Part shown: positions 1 to 9,446 of the stretch, piece after piece | Numbering within the stretch: position 1 is the first letter of the stretch | Layout of the letters: the number at the start of each line of letters is the position of its first letter | Source: Arcobacter sp. | GTDB lineage: Bacteria > Campylobacterota > Campylobacteria > Campylobacterales > Arcobacteraceae | Direction: 5' to 3' | Length of the DNA: 64,000 nucleotides | Assembly: GCA_002869535.1 (NCBI GenBank) | Contig: PKUK01000004.1 | Location: 36,691-100,690, forward strand | Program-made: the position numbers and the translations under genes | The notes under the pieces: model-generated | Databases searched by the model: none | The model's input: the letters and a program-made list of their open reading frames with translations, nothing else | What the model was told of the DNA's origin: nothing

Positions 1-637
1 TATAATTTATCTCATCAATTTTAGGTCTGCCTTCAAAGTACTTGTCAAAAGCAAATAGCCTAATATCACTTCCAACTTTAAAACTATCTAGTTTATATGC
101 ACCAGTTCCAATTGGCTGCTTATTAAAATCACTTTTCATCAAATCTTCTTCATCTTTTAATAGATGTTTTGGCAATATTCCTGTCATCCATATCTCTAAT
201 GCTTTAAAGTATGGTTTTTTATAAATAATTTCTAAAGTAAAATCATTAATTTTTGAGATACTTTCTACCTCTTTATAATTGGATTTAATAGCAGTGAAAA
301 CTTTTGGGTCATGGATTTTGTTATATGTAAAAATAACATCATCTGCACTGAATTTTTCTCCATCATGCCATAATACATCATCTCTTAGATTTATGATTAG
401 ATGAGTTTTTGAAATAAACTTATATGAAGAGGCTAGTTCAGGGACTATATTTCCATTTTTATCATATTTGAAAAGTCCATTAAAAAGCCATTGAGTTATC
501 TCACTACTTGCACTATCACTTGCTAAAATTGGATTTATTCTACTTGGACTTGATGAAATTGATAAGTTTAGTGTACTTGCATTTAAACAAGTGAATAATG
601 AACAGTGAATAATGAATAATAGAAGAAATTTTTTCAT
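1..637 (-). CDS. Peptide/nickel-type ABC transporter substrate-binding protein (SBP_bac_5), 3' end outside window
   Basis: About 212 N-terminal residues are visible; the gene runs off the left edge. An N-terminal hydrophobic signal peptide ends near LNAS (residues 18-21). The mature part follows the SBP_bac_5 pattern: a GNIVPELA stretch, then WHDGEKFSADDVIFTYN, then the KPYFKALE and GTGAYKLDSF regions. The family binds oligopeptides or other solutes in the periplasm for an ABC importer. No permease or ATPase gene is visible here, so the substrate is unknown. The ATG at 637 is chosen because it opens the signal peptide. Confidence 0.85.
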   Translation of the reverse strand, partial: MKKFLLLFIIHCSLFTCLNASTLNLSISSSPSRINPILASDSASSEITQWLFNGLFKYDKNGNIVPELASSYKFISKTHLIINLRDDVLWHDGEKFSADDVIFTYNKIHDPKVFTAIKSNYKEVESISKINDFTLEIIYKKPYFKALEIWMTGILPKHLLKDEEDLMKSDFNKQPIGTGAYKLDSFKVGSDIRLFAFDKYFEGRPKIDEINY

Positions 638-671
638 TGAGTATTGTAATATTTTTTTATAAAAAAGTGCA

Positions 672-702
672 TAAAAAAAGGAGCAACAAAAGTCGCTCCT
701 TT
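672..702 (-). terminator. Rho-independent terminator of rplM-rpsI
   Basis: On the minus strand an 8-bp stem (680-687 with 692-699, one G-U pair) closes a UUUU loop and is followed by a run of seven T. It lies just downstream of the rpsI stop and upstream of the substrate-binding protein gene. Confidence 0.8.
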
Positions 703-722
703 GAATATAGTAAAAATACCAA

Positions 723-1112
723 TTATCTTTTCGAGAATTGAGTAGATTTTCTTGCTTTTTTCTTTCCGTATTTTTTTCTCTCTACAGATCTTGCATCTCT
801 AGTTAGTAATCCATAAGGTTTTAAAACAGCTCTGAATTGCTCATCAAAAGCAACTAAAGCTCTTGAAATACCATGTTTTGCAGCGTCAGCTTGTGCAGAG
901 TAACCTCCACCTAAAGTTTTAACGATAACATTTACAGAAGTTTCTTGTTTTGATACTTCTAAAGGTCTCATTACTCTTTTTTTAATAGCTTCGTGTCCAC
1001 CTAACCATGCATCTAAAGATTGACCATTAATAATAAGTTGCCCGTTACCAGCTTCTAACCATACTTTTGCGATAGAAGATTTTCTTCTTCCAGTTGCGTA
1101 TACTTTTGCCAT
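723..1112 (-). CDS. rpsI: 30S ribosomal protein S9
   Basis: The 129-residue protein matches bacterial S9 in length. It starts with the typical [13 protein letters not shown] segment and ends in the conserved SKR tail, which reaches the P-site tRNA in the ribosome. It lies five bases after rplM, the usual rplM-rpsI operon, and is followed by a terminator hairpin. Nothing is unusual in the sequence. Confidence 0.98.
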   Translation of the reverse strand: MAKVYATGRRKSSIAKVWLEAGNGQLIINGQSLDAWLGGHEAIKKRVMRPLEVSKQETSVNVIVKTLGGGYSAQADAAKHGISRALVAFDEQFRAVLKPYGLLTRDARSVERKKYGKKKARKSTQFSKR

Positions 1113-1117
1113 TAGTC

Positions 1118-1537
1118 TTATCCTTTAATTTGCGCAGTGTGAGGGTGTTCGCTACCTGCGTATACTTTTAATTTTTTTAACATTGATTTACCAAGTTTTG
1201 TTTTTGGTAACATACCTCTTGTAGCCAATTTGTATAGCTTCTCAGGGTTTTGTTCAAACATATCAGACATTTTGTGAGTTTTTGTACTACCAAAATAACC
1301 TGAGTGTGTATAGTAATTTTTAGTTTCTAGTTTAGTACCAGAAAATTTTGCTTTTGTTGCATTTATGATAATTACGTTATCTCCACAGTCAACATGAGGA
1401 GTATAATTAGTATTATTTTTACCTCTTAAGATTGTAGCAACTTCAGTAATGATTCTACCAAATACTTTATCAGTTGCATCTATAATAACCCAATCTCTTT
1501 CGATTTCATTGGCTTTTGCCATTTGAGTGAATTTCAT
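1118..1537 (-). CDS. rplM: 50S ribosomal protein L13
   Basis: The 139-residue protein has the L13 hallmarks: [14 protein letters not shown] near the N terminus, the [17 protein letters not shown] segment and the MLPKTKLG motif. The family is about 142 residues long, so it is complete. The ATG at 1537 gives the MKFTQMAKA start; an internal ATG six codons on is possible but less likely. It is the first gene of the rplM-rpsI pair. Confidence 0.97.
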   Translation of the reverse strand: MKFTQMAKANEIERDWVIIDATDKVFGRIITEVATILRGKNNTNYTPHVDCGDNVIIINATKAKFSGTKLETKNYYTHSGYFGSTKTHKMSDMFEQNPEKLYKLATRGMLPKTKLGKSMLKKLKVYAGSEHPHTAQIKG

Positions 1538-1613
1538 CTACGTTCTCCGATTTAATTAATGAGCTGGAATAATAGTGTAGTAATACTTATGTATAGCTTA
1601 AATTAAGTATTTT

Positions 1614-2990
1614 TTAATATTTAATGATAAATTCAGAACCTTTACCATAAATAGAGCTTATTTGAAGTTTGAAATTATGAAGATTTAGAATAGAGTTTAC
1701 TATAAATAATCCTAGTCCCAATGAATTGTTCCAGCCATTTTGTGATACTCTATAAAACTTTCTTGTGATTTTTAAAAGGTCAGTCTCACTTATACCAATA
1801 CCTGTATCTATAACTTTTAAGTATTCCTGTGAAATTTCAACTCTTACTACACCTTCTGAGTATTTTAAAGCATTTTCAATTAGATTTGATATTGCCATAC
1901 TTATTAAAGTATCATCCCCTTGAATACTCTTATTCTCTCCACTTATTTCTATGGTTCTATTTGGATATTTATCTTTTAAATCTATTGCTATAATTTCACA
2001 TAAACTTTTTAAATCCAACTCTCTTTTTTCAATATTTTCTCTACCCTCTTCAAGCTTTAGTGCAAGTCTTAGTTTATCAATTATTTGAGTCATCTTGTTT
2101 GCATTTGAATCAATTTTTGTAAGAAATTTATCTCTCATTTGTATTGGTAAATCTTTATCATTTTGTAAAGTTTGTACATATCCTGTAATAATAGCAATAG
2201 GGTTTTTAAATTCATGGGAAATGGCACTTATAATTTCATCTTTTTGTTTATTTGCAAGCTTTAGTTTTGCAGTATGTTTAGCTTTTGATTTCTCTTTCTT
2301 TTGAAGTTTTATTGCTACTTTATTTAGTAGTTTATTTATTGTAAAAAACTCTTGGGTATAAAATGACGACATATTTGTAGGTTCTTTTTTCTTTGTTAAA
2401 TTAATTAAAAAGTTCAATATATTATCAGTCTCATGACGAATTTTATCAGAGATATAATATGAAACAATAAATGCTAAAAGTAAAAATATAGAAAATATCC
2501 CTATAAGTTGTAGGGTTAATTTTATAAAATACTCTTTTATTGTAGTTATTTCACTTGACATTCTAATATAGTAGACTTTATCATCAATAGTAACTTCTTT
2601 TGCAATATATAAAAGGTCTTTATTTAAGGTATCTGAGTGTCTAGCTATCTCTCCATAGGTTTTATATTTTGCTGCAATAATCTCTTCTCTATTTCCATGG
2701 TTTTCCATTAAACTTTTATCTTCATCACTCTCTGCAACAACTACACCATCTGTATCTATTATGGTAACCCTTAGATTAGTAGCTCTTTTTATCTCTAATA
2801 CTTTTTGGTCTATATTTTTTAAATTTGGTAGGGAAATGGAAAGAGTATCTATGTTTGATAAAATATTTTTTTCAATTTGATCAAGATATATTGATTTTGA
2901 CCAAAAATAGACTACTATAGAGATAAGTAAAAGTATTGATAAAAAGATAAATATAAAACTTCGAAGAAAAAGCTGATGGATTTTTAACAA
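1614..2990 (-). CDS. PhoR-like membrane sensor histidine kinase
   Basis: This 458-residue protein has a transmembrane helix at about 10-30, a periplasmic sensor region at about 31-155 and a second helix at about 160-180. The HisKA dimerisation domain has the phosphoacceptor His259 in AISHEFKNP. The HATPase domain follows, with N-box ISNLIENALKYS, G1 DTGIGI and G2 GLGLFIV, all intact. The gene overlaps the response regulator by seven bases and closes the pst-phoU gene run. It is therefore probably the phosphate-limitation sensor acting on the upstream regulator. That role is inferred from position; the sensor region was not recognised. Confidence 0.85.
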   Translation of the reverse strand: MLKIHQLFLRSFIFIFLSILLLISIVVYFWSKSIYLDQIEKNILSNIDTLSISLPNLKNIDQKVLEIKRATNLRVTIIDTDGVVVAESDEDKSLMENHGNREEIIAAKYKTYGEIARHSDTLNKDLLYIAKEVTIDDKVYYIRMSSEITTIKEYFIKLTLQLIGIFSIFLLLAFIVSYYISDKIRHETDNILNFLINLTKKKEPTNMSSFYTQEFFTINKLLNKVAIKLQKKEKSKAKHTAKLKLANKQKDEIISAISHEFKNPIAIITGYVQTLQNDKDLPIQMRDKFLTKIDSNANKMTQIIDKLRLALKLEEGRENIEKRELDLKSLCEIIAIDLKDKYPNRTIEISGENKSIQGDDTLISMAISNLIENALKYSEGVVRVEISQEYLKVIDTGIGISETDLLKITRKFYRVSQNGWNNSLGLGLFIVNSILNLHNFKLQISSIYGKGSEFIIKY

Positions 2991-3658
2991 AACATGTAAC
3001 CTTCACCACGTACAGATTTTATATATTTTTTATCTCCTTTAGAGTCTATTTTACTCTTTAATCTTTTCACTGCAACATTAACAGTTTTTAATTTTTTTTC
3101 AAAAGAGTCTTCCCATACAGTGTTTAGTAGATGTTCTCTACTTAAAAGGATATCTTTATTTTTGAAAAACTCTAAAAGTAAATCGTGTTCTAAAGTTGTA
3201 AGTTCAATTTTGCAATCTTCTATATAAAAACTTTTACTAGATCTTTTATATGTAATATCTTTTATTTTTTCTACTTCTACATCTTTTTTAGTTCTTTTTA
3301 TAACTGCTTTTACCCTTGCGGTTAACTCTTTTAGATTAAAGGGTTTAGTTATATAATCATCTGCATGTTTATCAAAGCCTTCTAAGATATCTTCATCTTT
3401 ATCTTTTGCACTAACATAAATCACAGGTATAGTGTAACCTTTTGATTTTATATCATTGATAAAAGTTGTACCTTCCATTCCTGGCAAGTTTCTATCCATA
3501 AGTATTAAATCTATCTCTTCTTCATCTAAAACTTCATAGGCTTTTTTTGATACAGTTAAAAAGCCAATAGTCTCAAATCCCTCTTTTTGTAAGGTATATT
3601 CTAAAAGTTCTAGAATATCAACTTCATCTTCAATTATTAGTAGGGTATGATTATTCAC
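2984..3658 (-). CDS. PhoB-like OmpR-family response regulator
   Basis: The 224-residue protein has a receiver domain (1-120) with acidic pocket EDE at 10-12, phosphoacceptor Asp55 in LILMDRNLPG and the conserved lysine in the YITKPF motif. A C-terminal winged-helix domain contains LTTLEHDLL and ends RGEGYMF, typical of the OmpR/PhoB group. It overlaps the kinase gene, so the two form a cognate pair. Being linked to pstCAB-phoU, it is the natural candidate to bind the three pho-box-like elements reported here (7683, 10635 and 52432). That assignment is inference. Confidence 0.88.
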   Translation of the reverse strand: MNNHTLLIIEDEVDILELLEYTLQKEGFETIGFLTVSKKAYEVLDEEEIDLILMDRNLPGMEGTTFINDIKSKGYTIPVIYVSAKDKDEDILEGFDKHADDYITKPFNLKELTARVKAVIKRTKKDVEVEKIKDITYKRSSKSFYIEDCKIELTTLEHDLLLEFFKNKDILLSREHLLNTVWEDSFEKKLKTVNVAVKRLKSKIDSKGDKKYIKSVRGEGYMFC

Positions 3659-4046
3659 TTGAATTATTACCTTTGTCTTTTAATTTACTACTTCCTGGAG
3701 AGTATTTTATTGACATTATCCTAAAAATAAAAAATACAAATATAACAATTAGTAAAAATGATATGTCAAAATAGTCTATATTTTTGTGTGAAGCTTGAAT
3801 AATAACATCTCGAATAAGAAATATAATAAAGATATCAATAACAAATCGAAGTCTTAACTTCTCTTTTTTTATAAAGTCAGAAATCATTTTTACAACTTCC
3901 ATAATAACTATAAACTCAAGCATGTAGATTATGGCTTTGAAGAATTCTAAACCTGAAATAATAATAGCAATGAATAGAACCATTGCTATTAGAACCTCAT
4001 AATTGTATTCGAAGTATTTTCGTATTTTAAGTAGGGCTTTTCTCAT
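3651..4046 (-). CDS. PsiE-like phosphate-starvation membrane protein
   Basis: This 131-residue protein is almost entirely membrane: helices at about 17-35, 37-52, 70-85 and 93-110, followed by a charged tail. The pattern of a charged loop (KKEKLRLRF) before a helix with IRD resembles the PsiE family, which is induced by phosphate starvation in enterobacteria. It overlaps the response regulator start by eight bases and follows phoU, so it is probably cotranscribed with the pst genes. The family call is by eye and the function is unknown. Confidence 0.6.
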   Translation of the reverse strand: MRKALLKIRKYFEYNYEVLIAMVLFIAIIISGLEFFKAIIYMLEFIVIMEVVKMISDFIKKEKLRLRFVIDIFIIFLIRDVIIQASHKNIDYFDISFLLIVIFVFFIFRIMSIKYSPGSSKLKDKGNNSSE

Positions 4047-4069
4047 AAGTTAAATTATATCATAAAGAG

Positions 4070-4738
4070 TTATTTTCTCTCTAATTCTCCGCCTTTATCT
4101 GCAAAAAGTAGTAAATGTGCAATAGCAACTGATCTATCTGATATTTTTTCTAATTTTCTCAATGAAGTTAAAATATTAAAATACTCTTTTGATAAGTCTA
4201 AGTTTTTAGAGATAAGTTTTAAAATATTTTTTTCAATCATTGCATATAAATCATCAGTTTTACTCTCTTCTACTACAACTCTTTGGTATTTCTCTTCAAC
4301 ATGCTGTGAATTATCATCTTTTATTATAGATATTGCAGTTTGAAGAGAAAGAATAGTTGATTTTAATAAAGGAATTGCAAATTCTAATATTGTTTTTGTA
4401 TTTAAATCATCAGTATATGAAGTTCTAAAAATTTTAATAAAATCCTTTGTATTTCCCCCAGCTCTTACTAACTCATTTGTAATTTTTAAATAAGATACCA
4501 ATTCTCTTAAGTCTTTTGCTTCTGGCTGATATAAAGCAAGGGCAGTTACAATAGAGTTATCAATATCATTTGACTTACTTGTAAGTTTTTTTAGTGATAA
4601 ATCTGCATCTTTAAGTGATTTAATATCATCATCTTTTAACGCTTTTAAAGAAGCATTTAATGATTCAACTACAACATCTCCTATTTCTAATAATTCATTT
4701 TGAATTAATTCTCTTTTTGTATCGTATACTTTTAACAT
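4070..4738 (-). CDS. phoU: PhoU-family phosphate signalling regulator
   Basis: The 222-residue, all-helical protein has two PhoU-type repeats, including the RELVSYLKITNELVRAG segment in the first and a final RKLEKISDRSVAIAHLL segment. PhoU links the Pst transporter to the PhoR-type kinase and dampens the Pho response when phosphate is plentiful. The start codon sits directly against the pstB stop (shared base 4738), indicating translational coupling. Length and position fit PhoU. Confidence 0.9.
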   Translation of the reverse strand: MLKVYDTKRELIQNELLEIGDVVVESLNASLKALKDDDIKSLKDADLSLKKLTSKSNDIDNSIVTALALYQPEAKDLRELVSYLKITNELVRAGGNTKDFIKIFRTSYTDDLNTKTILEFAIPLLKSTILSLQTAISIIKDDNSQHVEEKYQRVVVEESKTDDLYAMIEKNILKLISKNLDLSKEYFNILTSLRKLEKISDRSVAIAHLLLFADKGGELERK

Positions 4739-5511
4739 TAACCAAACCTTCCTGTAATATAATCTTCTGTTTTTTTGTTACCTGGATTTACAAATATGAT
4801 ATCTGTTTTATCATATTCTATTAGCTTTCCAAGGTGAAAGAATGCCGTATAGTCAGCAACTCTTGCTGCTTGTTGCATATTGTGTGTTACTGTTACAATT
4901 GTATAATCATTTTTAAGTTCTAGCATTAAAGCTTCGATTTTTTCTGTACTAATAGGATCAAGGGCACTTGTTGGCTCATCCATTAAAATAACTTCAGGTT
5001 TAATAGCGATGGTTCTTGCAATACATAATCTTTGTTGTTGTCCCCCTGAAAGTGATGTCCCTGGCTGTCCCAATTTATCTTTTACTTCATCCCATAGACC
5101 AGCTTTAATTAGTGAAGACTCTACTAACTCATTACACTCTTTACCTTTTTTTGTTATACCATGTTTTAGTGGGGCATAAGCAACATTATCATAAATAGTT
5201 TTTGGAAAAGGGTTTGGTTGTTGAAATACCATTCCTACTCTTTTTCTAACACTCACTTCATCAACATCTTTGTCATAAATATTTTTATTATCAATAATTA
5301 TTTCACCGTCAATTCTTACAGAGTTAATTAGGTCATTCATTCTATTTACACATCTTAAAAATGTAGATTTTCCACAACCAGAAGGTCCTATTAGGGCTGT
5401 AATTTTATTTTCAAATAAATCAACACTTATATTATGTAAGGCATGATTGTCCCCATACAAAAGGTTAAGGTCTTCAACTTTTACTTTTGTTTTATTTTCT
5501 GTATTACTCAT
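4738..5511 (-). CDS. pstB: Phosphate ABC transporter ATP-binding protein PstB
   Basis: The 257-residue ATPase has Walker [10 protein letters not shown] (about 42-50), the Q-loop in [12 protein letters not shown], the PstB-typical KTIYDNVAY, signature LSGGQQQR and Walker [12 protein letters not shown]. It powers high-affinity inorganic phosphate uptake together with PstC and PstA at the inner membrane. It lies 14 bases after pstA and abuts phoU. All motifs are intact. Confidence 0.97.
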   Translation of the reverse strand: MSNTENKTKVKVEDLNLLYGDNHALHNISVDLFENKITALIGPSGCGKSTFLRCVNRMNDLINSVRIDGEIIIDNKNIYDKDVDEVSVRKRVGMVFQQPNPFPKTIYDNVAYAPLKHGITKKGKECNELVESSLIKAGLWDEVKDKLGQPGTSLSGGQQQRLCIARTIAIKPEVILMDEPTSALDPISTEKIEALMLELKNDYTIVTVTHNMQQAARVADYTAFFHLGKLIEYDKTDIIFVNPGNKKTEDYITGRFG

Positions 5512-5525
5512 AATTTTCCTTGTTA

Positions 5526-6713
5526 CTATTTAACTTCGAATTTTTTTCTTAAATAAATTGCTATAGCATTTAGTGAAATAAGTACTGAAAGTAGTACCAT
5601 AATACCAGCAGCAGTCTTTTCAATATACATTCTCTCTGGCATTCCAGCCCATGTAAAAAGTTGTGCAGGCATAACTGTTGCTGCATCTGTTACCATAGAT
5701 GGTGCATCTGGAATAAATGCAATCATCCCTATAATAATTAAAGGTGCTGTTTCCCCCATAGCTTGTGCTAGTCCAATAATAGAACCTGTTAAAACACCTG
5801 GGAATGCCAATGGTAAAACGTGGTCTTTTGTTACTTCAATTTTATTTAAACCCAAACCATATGCCGCTTGTCTAATTGTATCTGGTACTGCTCTTAATGC
5901 TGCTCTTGAACTAACAATAATAATTGGCAAGGTCATAAGTGCTAAAGTTAAACCACCAACTAGGGGTGAAGAACGAGGAAGTCCAAAAAGATTAATAAAT
6001 ATAGATAGACCTAAAAGCCCAAATAGGATTGAAGGAATAGCTGCAAGGTTGTTAATATTTACTTCAATAAATCTTGTAAATTTGTTATCATCTGCAAACT
6101 CTTCAAGATAAATTGCTGTCATAACACCAATTGGAAATGCTACAAGCATAGTAACAATTAGAGTTAAAATTGAACCAATTATTGCTGAATAAATACCTGC
6201 ATACTCTGGGATTTTTGAGTCACCATTTGTAAAAAATATTGTATTAAATTTCATCTCTATTTTATTTTGTGCGATTAATTCATCTACTAAATGTCTATCT
6301 TTTCTTTTTAACTTATAGTGATGTTCTTTCATATACTGATCAACTTGATCATCTGCTAAAACCCATTGAGTTTGTGTTGTATTCATAAGTGCAGGATTTT
6401 CTCTAACTAGATTTGGGATATCTCTTAACCATGCTCTTGATACAATTCCTTTATACTCTCTTGGAACAGCTTTTCTAGAATCCCTAATTGTTTGTTCATT
6501 ATATACTACTTCTGTTTGTACATAAGCAACTTTAAATGCTGGAAGTCCTTTTAAAGTAATATCAACTAAAAAGAATGCCAAAAATGCAATTGAAAATATC
6601 AAAGATGTTAGTGTAAATCTTTTAAATCTTCTTGAACTTGCATGTCTTTTAGTAAGTGTTGGATCATAAAAAGGATTGTGTTTTTTTTCTTTTTTTCTTT
6701 TTCTCATAATCAT
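5526..6713 (-). CDS. pstA: Phosphate ABC transporter permease PstA
   Basis: This 395-residue permease is longer than the roughly 280-300 usual for PstA. After an N-terminal helix (about 32-50) there is an extra periplasmic region of about 110 residues before the permease core. The core has the conserved EAA-type loop [28 protein letters not shown] (shown in the AAYGLGL and HVLPLA pieces) and the GETAPLI segment. It overlaps the pstC stop by four bases. Long N-terminal insertions of this type are known in some PstA proteins; its role here is unknown. Confidence 0.92.
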   Translation of the reverse strand: MIMRKRKKEKKHNPFYDPTLTKRHASSRRFKRFTLTSLIFSIAFLAFFLVDITLKGLPAFKVAYVQTEVVYNEQTIRDSRKAVPREYKGIVSRAWLRDIPNLVRENPALMNTTQTQWVLADDQVDQYMKEHHYKLKRKDRHLVDELIAQNKIEMKFNTIFFTNGDSKIPEYAGIYSAIIGSILTLIVTMLVAFPIGVMTAIYLEEFADDNKFTRFIEVNINNLAAIPSILFGLLGLSIFINLFGLPRSSPLVGGLTLALMTLPIIIVSSRAALRAVPDTIRQAAYGLGLNKIEVTKDHVLPLAFPGVLTGSIIGLAQAMGETAPLIIIGMIAFIPDAPSMVTDAATVMPAQLFTWAGMPERMYIEKTAAGIMVLLSVLISLNAIAIYLRKKFEVK

Positions 6714-7639
6714 AATGTATTCACTTTATATTTTTCTTTGAATTTTCTAATTAAACTTAATGAAATCATATTTAAAATCAATGTGATAACAAAAAGAACT
6801 AAACCTAAGGCAAATGCAGAAAGTGTTTCCGGAGAGTTAAACTCAAAATCACCTACTAAAGAGTTTACGATGGTAACTGTAACAGTTGTCATATCTTCTA
6901 GTGGATTCCATGATAAGTTTGGACGAAGCCCTGCAGCCATAACAACAATCATTGTCTCTCCCAAAGCTTTTGAAAGTCCCAAAAGAGATGCTGAAATGAT
7001 ACCTGGCAGGGCAGATGGTAAAACAATATTTTTAATAATCTCACCATGAGTCATACCAAGTCCAAATGCAGCTTTTCTTTGAGAATCAGGAACTGCTCGA
7101 ATAACATCATCTGAAAGTGATGAAATTACAGGAATAATCATTATCCCCATAACAACACCTGAAGCAAGAGCTGAGTTAAAAGTAGCTTCTAAGCCAACAG
7201 CATCTGCCATCTTTACAATAAGTGGAGCTACTGTAATTGCAGCAAAGAAACCATAAACAACAGTTGGAATACCTGCAAGTATTTCTAACATAGGTTTTAG
7301 ATAATCTCTTAATTTTGGACTGGCATACTCACTCATATAAACAGCACTACCTAATCCAATAGGAATAGCTACTGCTAGTGCTATAAGCGTGATAACAAAA
7401 GTCCCTGAGAAAATTGGTAAAGCACCAAATTTACTTCCAATTACACCAGGTGACCATACTGTTCCTGTTAAAAAATACCAAAAACTTCTTAGCTTGAAAA
7501 ATTCTATTGATTCAAATAGTATTGAAAATAGGATTCCAAATGTTGTAAGAATAGAAATTGTTGCAGCTAAAATCAATAAAAATTTAATTAATTTTTCTAT
7601 TAATAAAGCTTTTTTACTTTTAGATTCAAATGTATTCAA
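6710..7639 (-). CDS. pstC: Phosphate ABC transporter permease PstC
   Basis: The 309-residue protein has six predicted membrane helices. PstC features are visible: the FFKLRSFWYFLTG segment, GIPTVVYGFF and the cytoplasmic loop with AAFGLGMTHGEI and SKALGETM. The start is a TTG at 7639, supported by a GGAAGG ribosome-binding site a few bases upstream and by alignment to the expected N terminus. It is the first gene of pstC-pstA-pstB-phoU and has its own pho-box-type promoter at 7667-7698. Confidence 0.95.
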   Translation of the reverse strand: MNTFESKSKKALLIEKLIKFLLILAATISILTTFGILFSILFESIEFFKLRSFWYFLTGTVWSPGVIGSKFGALPIFSGTFVITLIALAVAIPIGLGSAVYMSEYASPKLRDYLKPMLEILAGIPTVVYGFFAAITVAPLIVKMADAVGLEATFNSALASGVVMGIMIIPVISSLSDDVIRAVPDSQRKAAFGLGMTHGEIIKNIVLPSALPGIISASLLGLSKALGETMIVVMAAGLRPNLSWNPLEDMTTVTVTIVNSLVGDFEFNSPETLSAFALGLVLFVITLILNMISLSLIRKFKEKYKVNTL

Positions 7640-7666
7640 ATTTAACCTTCCTATTTTTTATTGGGA

Positions 7667-7698
7667 ATTATATGTAAGAAAAATTACAAGATGATTAC
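7667..7698 (-). promoter_or_regulatory. Pho-box-like element and -10 of the pstC promoter
   Basis: On the minus strand two direct repeats GTAAT and GTAAT (7683-7698) are separated by six bases. Exactly ten bases further on is TATAAT (7667-7672). The same geometry occurs upstream of pstS and phnF. The box covers the -35 position, as expected for activation by a PhoB-type regulator. The 5-6-5 layout resembles the pho box described in Campylobacter jejuni. Confidence 0.75.
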
Positions 7699-7703
7699 AT
7701 AAT

Positions 7704-9434
7704 TTAAAAAGAGGCACAAATGGGTACTTCTAAATCTTTAGAGTATTTTTTCATGATGTTTAGAGTGTGGTCAAAATTAGATTTTTTTGAGTTTGAAGAT
7801 ATCTCAATAATTGCACAAGAGCATGAGAGTAATTTAAATACTCTTTCTTCTCCAAATCTATCTTTTCCTTCAATATAACCATTTTGTTTATCTTCTTCTT
7901 TGTAAAGATTTTTTGCAGACTCTTTAAATTCACATAAGGCTTCATTTGTTATGTCATAAACTTTTTCAATATAACTATTTTTTATTCCAATAAAAAAGTC
8001 ATCTCCTCCAATATGTGCTACAAAAGAGTCATTTGGATATTTTTTTTGTAATAATTCAGAGAAAAGCAGTATTGCTCTATCCCCCTGTCTAAAGCCATAG
8101 TGATCATTAAATGGTTTAAAGTTATCAAAATCAAAATATAAAATATGAGAGGTATATTTCTCTCTGTTTTTAAGACTTTTATAAATAAACAGTTCAATTT
8201 GTTTATTTCCTGGAAGTCTTGTAAGTGGGTTTTGATTCTCTGCAATCTCCAAATTTCTTTTGTGAGAGAGTTGTAAAAGTGAACGAAGGTCAATAAAACC
8301 GGCATATTTATTCGCTTTTGTAATAAAAATACCTGATGAGTTGGGATCATGATTAAATATTTCTAAGGCTTTATCAATACCCCAAGATGATTCTACTGAA
8401 ATAACTGGTTTTACGTATTTGCTTATTTTTGAGTTGTATGATTTATTTTGTGCTAAAGATAATCCATATTGTGAATATGAAATTTGTTTGATATCAACTT
8501 CATAAATTACACCCATAAAATTATCATAATCATCAACAATTGGGACAAAGTTATTATGTCTGTAATCTTTAAAATATAAAAATAAAGAGTGAAGTGAAGA
8601 CTTAATATTTAAAGGAATAATATCTTGAATAAATTCTTGTTCTATTGGAGTTGCATCATCAGCTCTTTTTTCATTGATAAGGTTTTTAACAATATCTTTA
8701 TAAATATGTTTAAGTTCTTGTACCTTTATTGTAGGTTTTTGAACAAAATAACCTTGTATAAAATCTGCACCAATATTTTTGCAAGTATAAAACTCATTTA
8801 AGGTTTCAACTCCTTCTGCTACTACTTTCATCCCCATTATATGAGCCATGTTTATAATTGAAGAACAAAAAAGTCTTTTTTTAGAGTCGCTATCTATACT
8901 ATCTATAAAAAATCTATCTATTTTAATTATATTTGCTTGTGAAAAATATAAAAGTTTTAGTCCTGAAACTCCTACCCCAAAATCATCAATGGCAATACAG
9001 TAATCACTGTTCTTATAAGTTTTAATCATTTCAACTAAGGCATTTTGTTCAATTAGAGTGCCTCTTTCACTCAATTCATAACAAATAACATTTTTATCAA
9101 AATTATATTTACTTAAGATTTTTTTTGTATTACCTTTTGAGTAATTTTTTGTATGAATTATTCTGTTATCTAAGTTATAAAAAAGCTGAAGATTTTCAAT
9201 ATCTATTTGGGCAAATTTTTCAATTGCTTTATCTCGTAAAAGCAAGTCTAGTTGATATAGATAATCTTCTTTATATGCTAAATCAAATAAATCATGAATT
9301 TGTTCTAGATTAGGTATTTTTTCTACATTTCTTATTAGTGCTTCAACTGCAAAAATCTTACCTGAATGTGAGTGTATAATAGGCTGAAAAGCGTAATCGA
9401 GTTTTTCAACTATAGAGAGCCATTTTATTTTCAT
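7704..9434 (-). CDS. EAL-CBS-GGDEF cyclic-di-GMP signalling protein
   Basis: The 576-residue soluble protein carries an EAL domain (about 10-245), a CBS-pair-like region (about 275-390) and a C-terminal GGDEF domain (about 405-560). The EAL catalytic set looks complete: EALIR, the ELSE glutamate, IDDFG, KIDRFF, VAEGVET and QGYFVQKP. The GGDEF signature is GGDDF, a conservative change, so synthase activity is uncertain. EAL domains hydrolyse c-di-GMP and CBS pairs often bind nucleotides. It sits between pstS and pstC, separated from pstS by a terminator. A phosphate link is inferred only from position. Confidence 0.85.
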   Translation of the reverse strand: MKIKWLSIVEKLDYAFQPIIHSHSGKIFAVEALIRNVEKIPNLEQIHDLFDLAYKEDYLYQLDLLLRDKAIEKFAQIDIENLQLFYNLDNRIIHTKNYSKGNTKKILSKYNFDKNVICYELSERGTLIEQNALVEMIKTYKNSDYCIAIDDFGVGVSGLKLLYFSQANIIKIDRFFIDSIDSDSKKRLFCSSIINMAHIMGMKVVAEGVETLNEFYTCKNIGADFIQGYFVQKPTIKVQELKHIYKDIVKNLINEKRADDATPIEQEFIQDIIPLNIKSSLHSLFLYFKDYRHNNFVPIVDDYDNFMGVIYEVDIKQISYSQYGLSLAQNKSYNSKISKYVKPVISVESSWGIDKALEIFNHDPNSSGIFITKANKYAGFIDLRSLLQLSHKRNLEIAENQNPLTRLPGNKQIELFIYKSLKNREKYTSHILYFDFDNFKPFNDHYGFRQGDRAILLFSELLQKKYPNDSFVAHIGGDDFFIGIKNSYIEKVYDITNEALCEFKESAKNLYKEEDKQNGYIEGKDRFGEERVFKLLSCSCAIIEISSNSKKSNFDHTLNIMKKYSKDLEVPICASF

Positions 9435-9446
9435 ATTTAATCCTAT

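Noticed and set aside
7760..8350. Short ORFs inside the EAL-GGDEF gene on the same strand
   Set aside because: They are out-of-frame readings of a gene whose main frame is fully explained by conserved domains.
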